Source: Providencia sp. R33 (GTDB taxonomy: Bacteria; Pseudomonadota; Gammaproteobacteria; Enterobacterales; Enterobacteriaceae). Taken from it: a DNA stretch of 64,000 bases. The stretch covers positions 1,426,001 to 1,490,000 of the forward strand of contig NZ_CP072453.1 in the NCBI RefSeq assembly GCF_019343475.1. The letters run 5' to 3'. Every line of letters starts with the position of its first letter. The stretch's first letter is position 1. A program made the position numbers and the translations under genes. The notes under the pieces are model-generated. The model made no database searches and had not been told where the DNA came from. It worked only from the letters and a program-made list of their open reading frames with translations. Below, one piece after another: positions 60,325 through 64,000 of the stretch.

Positions 60325-63300
60325 TTAATGACGTATGCCGTAGTGAAAATGCAAAATAATATTACTTAAGCTCAAAAGTAATAGTTTTTGCTTTCCTGTT
60401 GCATTGGGAAAACTGAGAGTGAAAATCCCGCTATCATCAATAGGAATACCTTCGAAAGGTAGAAATTGGGGATCATCAAAGTTGAGTTGGAATTGACCAC
60501 TATCATTGATACCGTGGGAAAGCGCGATAGTATTACAGCCTCTTGGTACGATAAGGCTACTACTGTAATTCAGCACTGCTTGAATATCTTGGTAAGGCCC
60601 CATTAACATTGGAAGGGACACGCTGATTTGTTTAATTCGACGAATATTACCTAGGTTATCTGGGTAATCATTTTTTATATTAAAATCAGCAAGTTTAAAC
60701 GCACTCATTAAAATACCATTACGCTCGAGGGTTAATCCATTTTCTCGAGTCCCCACCCATCCTTCTCCCTTTATCAAGAGGTTTTTTACTTCATCGGCTA
60801 AGATGAAGTTGTTACCATCAGGTTGTGAGGAATACCATTGAGCCAACGAAATTGTGCGCGTCACCTCCATTGGGCGACTTTCTTGTTTGATGTATGCCTC
60901 ATCCATTTGAGTCAAATTTAAGGCAAGATTTTCGCCTGCGAGTAACCCCGCATAATTGCTATTCCATGCGCCAGGTTTGATAAATGAAGCATCTCTTTGG
61001 TTACTTTCCCAACGAAAAGCCTCTTGCGCCATTAAGCAACGCGACAAGGTTAAGTCATAAAATTGGTAATAAATTGAAGATAAACAACCACGTAGCCAAT
61101 TATACATTGCTTTATTGCTAAATTTACGTTGTATAAATTCAAGTTGAGCTTGCGTATGTCCCCTTTGCATTTCTAAATAGTGTTTTTGTAACATTGCCGA
61201 TTTGTGTCGGATCCCCAACATATCAAGCTGTGCATCTATTTGCCGTAGCTCGTTCTCTGCATTATCTTTATGGATCTCCCATTCTTGGCGTCTTCGTCGA
61301 TAATTTTCATTATAACTAAGGCGTTCCGCTGAAATTCGCGTAGCATGTGAACTCATTTCGGTACTAATGGCTAATGCATTGAAAATAGCGCCACTTTCAC
61401 CACCGCCAACTGCTAAGCCATAAATATTGGGGATCATATTCATCATCGCCGCCGCCATACGCAATGCTTCGCAACTGACGGCCGTAATGGATGATGATAA
61501 AAAAAGATCCATTGCCAATTGCTCACCCACATTCACATTTTCATCATAAAGCTCGGTGTAACTATTGAAACGTTGTAGCGCCCCTTGACGATTGGCTTGT
61601 AGGACTTTTTCATCAGCTTCAATTTCGGCTATAGTCGATTCTTGTAATGCAATCGAAATTTGCGAAAGATCACGTGCTTGTAGTTGCAACATTTCGGCAA
61701 GTGCTTCACTATCCTGTCGTTCAATAATCCCCTGCAGCATGCTGCCAAATTGAACCAATTGACTGACTAATCCGCGAGCGTTATTTAATGTGACAGAAAA
61801 ACGTTGTAGGGGTAACTGTGCTTTCGGTAATGTTCCACCACCATGTGATGAGGCAATATTGGCACTTTTTAATACATCCGGGGAAATAGGTTCTGCATAC
61901 AGAGGTAAATACAATGGCTGCCCATCAATTGAAAGATTATGCCGTAAGTTATATAACCGTAATTCTAATAACTTCCAATAACCTTCGAGCTTAGTATTAA
62001 CCTGTGGATAGAAACATGCCGTCTGCCGACCTACGCTTTCTGGTAATCGACGCGATATACCATTTTGCTGAATTTGAATGAGATCATCATGATAATTTTT
62101 AATGCGTTGCTGTTCTGCGGCTGCGCCTAAACTAATATCCACCCATTTATCCGCTTTATGCGGAACATAAGGCTTGTCCCCAAGTAAACTGAGCGCATTG
62201 GTATACCACATTTTAGCTTCATTCAGTGTATCTCTTTCCAGTTGCCGATAAGCGGTATCCCCACGCGCAATCAACAGATCAAGCATTTTCATAAATGTGG
62301 TTATTTTATAATGCATTGGGTCATTCAGTGCGATTGCATCAGGATCCGTGGTGTCAACAGCTGATGCGCTCCAGACAATACTTTCTTCAAGTGGTCGGCA
62401 ATTCCAATGATAAGGTGCTTTGTTTCCTTGCCATGTCTGGTACCCCATTGGGTTCCAAATATATTTGAGCCAGACAAGCGATTGGTCAAATTGGTTTTCT
62501 TGCAACAATCGGGAACAAACCATGGCAGGTAAGTAGTAGAACATCTCCCAAAAATACAAGGAATTAGCGCCATCAAAATCCATTGGCTCGAAGTGATTTT
62601 TTAGTAATTCAACTTGAATCGATTCGTTTTCATCTGGCGTATAGCGAGCAAGAGACAGGCGGTTATTTACGGCAGAAACCGCAAATACACCAATGAGCGA
62701 AATGCCACTCTGGCTTTGGAAATGCAATTGCAAGGTTAATTCGGGATTACTTGGAAAATCAATAATATCATTGAATGGTGATGATTTTTGGCTCAGAGGG
62801 ACAAAGAGGACAACATTTGTATCAATATCGTTCAATTTTCCCTGCCAAAACAATGTCATAGAAGAAGCACCTGACCCAATAAGTAATTTAGCGGCTCGTG
62901 AATTTCCATGCAGTTTAGCGTCGTATTTAGGTACGGTGACACGAACGTAATCTCCATTCCCCATTTGTGGTTCAGGCAAATACTGCGTGTCCATCGTTAA
63001 AATCTGATCGATGCCCTTATTCGCTTTTGTAATTAATTGCTGTGCAAATAACGTATTGATTCGAATTCGGTGTACATCACGCTGTAAATATTGGGAAGAA
63101 CTTTCCGTTTTACATAGGCTGATAACATCAAGCTCAATGCCTTGCCGCTGAACTTTAAAATTAAAATACTGAACACCTAATAAACGGCCTTCAATAGCTA
63201 AAGCACGAAACTCAATATTAACAGTCAGTGTATTATTAATAAATTCTGAAGTTGGGATCTCGATGTTCAAACCATTAAAATGATATAGCATTTCTTCAAG

Positions 63301-64000
63301 GCTAAAATTTGGAAAATCATCTACATAATCAATTGCTTCGAAACGTTTTCTGATTGTTCCCACCGTAATAATAATATAAACATTTCGAGGGTTTATCTGA
63401 GTATTAATTTCATAGCACCCCTTTGTTATCGATTTATTATTTGCAGAATCAGAAACAAGGAGGGAAGAAATGGTTGTTGTATCATTTAAAAAATAATCTA
63501 ATCTGTAGTGCTCTTCATAGGGTGGAATTGATAAATTAGCCCCTGCTATCCCCGTTGAATAATTGTAAGAGTTGGCAGCACTTGGGTTATTAAGTAAAAT
63601 TTTTTGCGTGAACTCAGCTTTATCTTTTGCAAAATGGACCACGTTATAAAGTGGCTTACCCGCTAAAGTATGCTGATAAAAAATAACAAATTCACTTGGG
63701 GTATGATTGTAATATTTTTTCATCATATTACATTGTTCGTATTGGCGAGCCCCAACCCCTCGATAAGTGATACGTAAGTGAGCATCTAAAGTCAGCATAA
63801 TTGAGCCAATTTCAGCCTCAACAATACTGACATTACTCAGTCCCCCGCCATCCAACATCGTTAAATCATCGTAGCCATATTTATTATAAGTTTGATTAAG
63901 TTCCAATTTGTCATATAGATAATTGTTTTGTGTTGTTTTTTTTATCAATCGTTGGCTTTTTAAAGTATCGAAGTCATTATAAACTCTGAGGGAGATATTT
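60325..64000 (-). CDS. TcA toxin component, C-terminal part (runs off window edge)
   Basis: At least 1225 residues, open to the right edge; a TTG at 63948 is not a convincing start because the frame continues upstream with sense codons. The N-terminal visible part is beta-rich (neuraminidase-like and receptor-binding region). Residues about 740-1050 are long amphipathic helices (ALAEMLQLQARDLSQISIAL, QEWEIHKDNAENELRQIDAQ) of the translocation channel with a hydrophobic tip (LAMDLFLSSSITAVSCEALRMAAAMMNMIPNI region). The C-terminus is the TcB-binding domain. It could be a full TcdA-size protein or a split TccB/TcaB-type subunit. First visible gene of the operon. Confidence 0.9.
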   Translation of the reverse strand, partial: NISLRVYNDFDTLKSQRLIKKTTQNNYLYDKLELNQTYNKYGYDDLTMLDGGGLSNVSIVEAEIGSIMLTLDAHLRITYRGVGARQYEQCNMMKKYYNHTPSEFVIFYQHTLAGKPLYNVVHFAKDKAEFTQKILLNNPSAANSYNYSTGIAGANLSIPPYEEHYRLDYFLNDTTTISSLLVSDSANNKSITKGCYEINTQINPRNVYIIITVGTIRKRFEAIDYVDDFPNFSLEEMLYHFNGLNIEIPTSEFINNTLTVNIEFRALAIEGRLLGVQYFNFKVQRQGIELDVISLCKTESSSQYLQRDVHRIRINTLFAQQLITKANKGIDQILTMDTQYLPEPQMGNGDYVRVTVPKYDAKLHGNSRAAKLLIGSGASSMTLFWQGKLNDIDTNVVLFVPLSQKSSPFNDIIDFPSNPELTLQLHFQSQSGISLIGVFAVSAVNNRLSLARYTPDENESIQVELLKNHFEPMDFDGANSLYFWEMFYYLPAMVCSRLLQENQFDQSLVWLKYIWNPMGYQTWQGNKAPYHWNCRPLEESIVWSASAVDTTDPDAIALNDPMHYKITTFMKMLDLLIARGDTAYRQLERDTLNEAKMWYTNALSLLGDKPYVPHKADKWVDISLGAAAEQQRIKNYHDDLIQIQQNGISRRLPESVGRQTACFYPQVNTKLEGYWKLLELRLYNLRHNLSIDGQPLYLPLYAEPISPDVLKSANIASSHGGGTLPKAQLPLQRFSVTLNNARGLVSQLVQFGSMLQGIIERQDSEALAEMLQLQARDLSQISIALQESTIAEIEADEKVLQANRQGALQRFNSYTELYDENVNVGEQLAMDLFLSSSITAVSCEALRMAAAMMNMIPNIYGLAVGGGESGAIFNALAISTEMSSHATRISAERLSYNENYRRRRQEWEIHKDNAENELRQIDAQLDMLGIRHKSAMLQKHYLEMQRGHTQAQLEFIQRKFSNKAMYNWLRGCLSSIYYQFYDLTLSRCLMAQEAFRWESNQRDASFIKPGAWNSNYAGLLAGENLALNLTQMDEAYIKQESRPMEVTRTISLAQWYSSQPDGNNFILADEVKNLLIKGEGWVGTRENGLTLERNGILMSAFKLADFNIKNDYPDNLGNIRRIKQISVSLPMLMGPYQDIQAVLNYSSSLIVPRGCNTIALSHGINDSGQFQLNFDDPQFLPFEGIPIDDSGIFTLSFPNATGKQKLLLLSLSNIILHFHYGIRH

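Noticed and set aside
1..64000. tRNA, rRNA or known riboswitch genes
   Set aside because: No cloverleaf, rRNA-like or recognised riboswitch sequence was noticed; absence is by eye and not exhaustive.

Overview
The window looks like a chromosome segment from an AT-rich enterobacterium of the Providencia/Proteus/Morganella group. Several products are near-E. coli orthologues (NemR with Cys106, NemA, HigBA, DpaL, an OmpC-type porin). There is an enterobacterial dif site and a Photorhabdus/Xenorhabdus-style Tc toxin locus. The genus is an inference from gene content. No rRNA or tRNA gene was seen.

Bases 1-15,167 are a tandem array of a filamentous phage (inovirus) integrated at dif. The window opens inside pIII of one copy. 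It then holds one complete 10,060-bp unit and ends at a 28-bp dif site that differs from E. coli dif at two positions. Virion and assembly genes follow M13 order: gV, two tiny gVII/gIX-like ORFs, gVIII, terminator, gIII, gVI, gI, gIV. The replication protein is instead of the Rep_trans (RstA-like) type. The phage attachment region is a pair of inverted dif-like arms around an inner stem, resembling the folded single-stranded attP of CTXphi. Next to it, on the opposite strand, is an accessory cassette of membrane proteins bounded by two att-like 34-bp repeats.

Bases 15,300-23,600 are mixed chromosomal genes: a DUF2132 protein, an alpha/beta hydrolase plus NADPH oxidoreductase with a divergent TetR regulator, an AlaX-type tRNA editing protein overlapping a DJ-1/PfpI protein, a periplasmic beta-propeller lactonase, a porin and a MarR regulator. 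Bases 23,611-32,011 form a leftward aromatic catabolic cluster. It encodes an aryl-CoA ligase, an aryl-CoA 5-hydroxylase fused to an OYE domain, a hot-dog thioesterase, a gentisate-dioxygenase-like double cupin, an FAH-family hydrolase, a nitrilase-superfamily enzyme and a maleate isomerase carrying both catalytic cysteines. Together these could convert anthranilate through 5-hydroxyanthranilate, maleamylpyruvate, maleamate and maleate to fumarate, pyruvate and ammonia. A salicylate/gentisate reading is the main alternative. All but the ligase are clearly GC-richer than their surroundings.

Bases 32,250-46,984 carry higBA, an MDR oxidoreductase with a MarR regulator, a RidA protein, hipBA, nemRA, an AlkC-type DNA glycosylase, a secreted crystallin-like protein, and a 2,3-diaminopropionate unit (Lrp-type regulator, DpaL, AGCS transporter, two M20 amidohydrolases). 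Bases 47,027-64,000 are a leftward Tc toxin operon: the C-terminal part of a TcA (cut by the window edge), a full TcB, and three TcC proteins. The TcCs share an RHS cocoon but carry different C-terminal payloads. One payload is a DXD glycosyltransferase; the other two are related to each other. A 57-codon collapsed TcC remnant lies between two of them.
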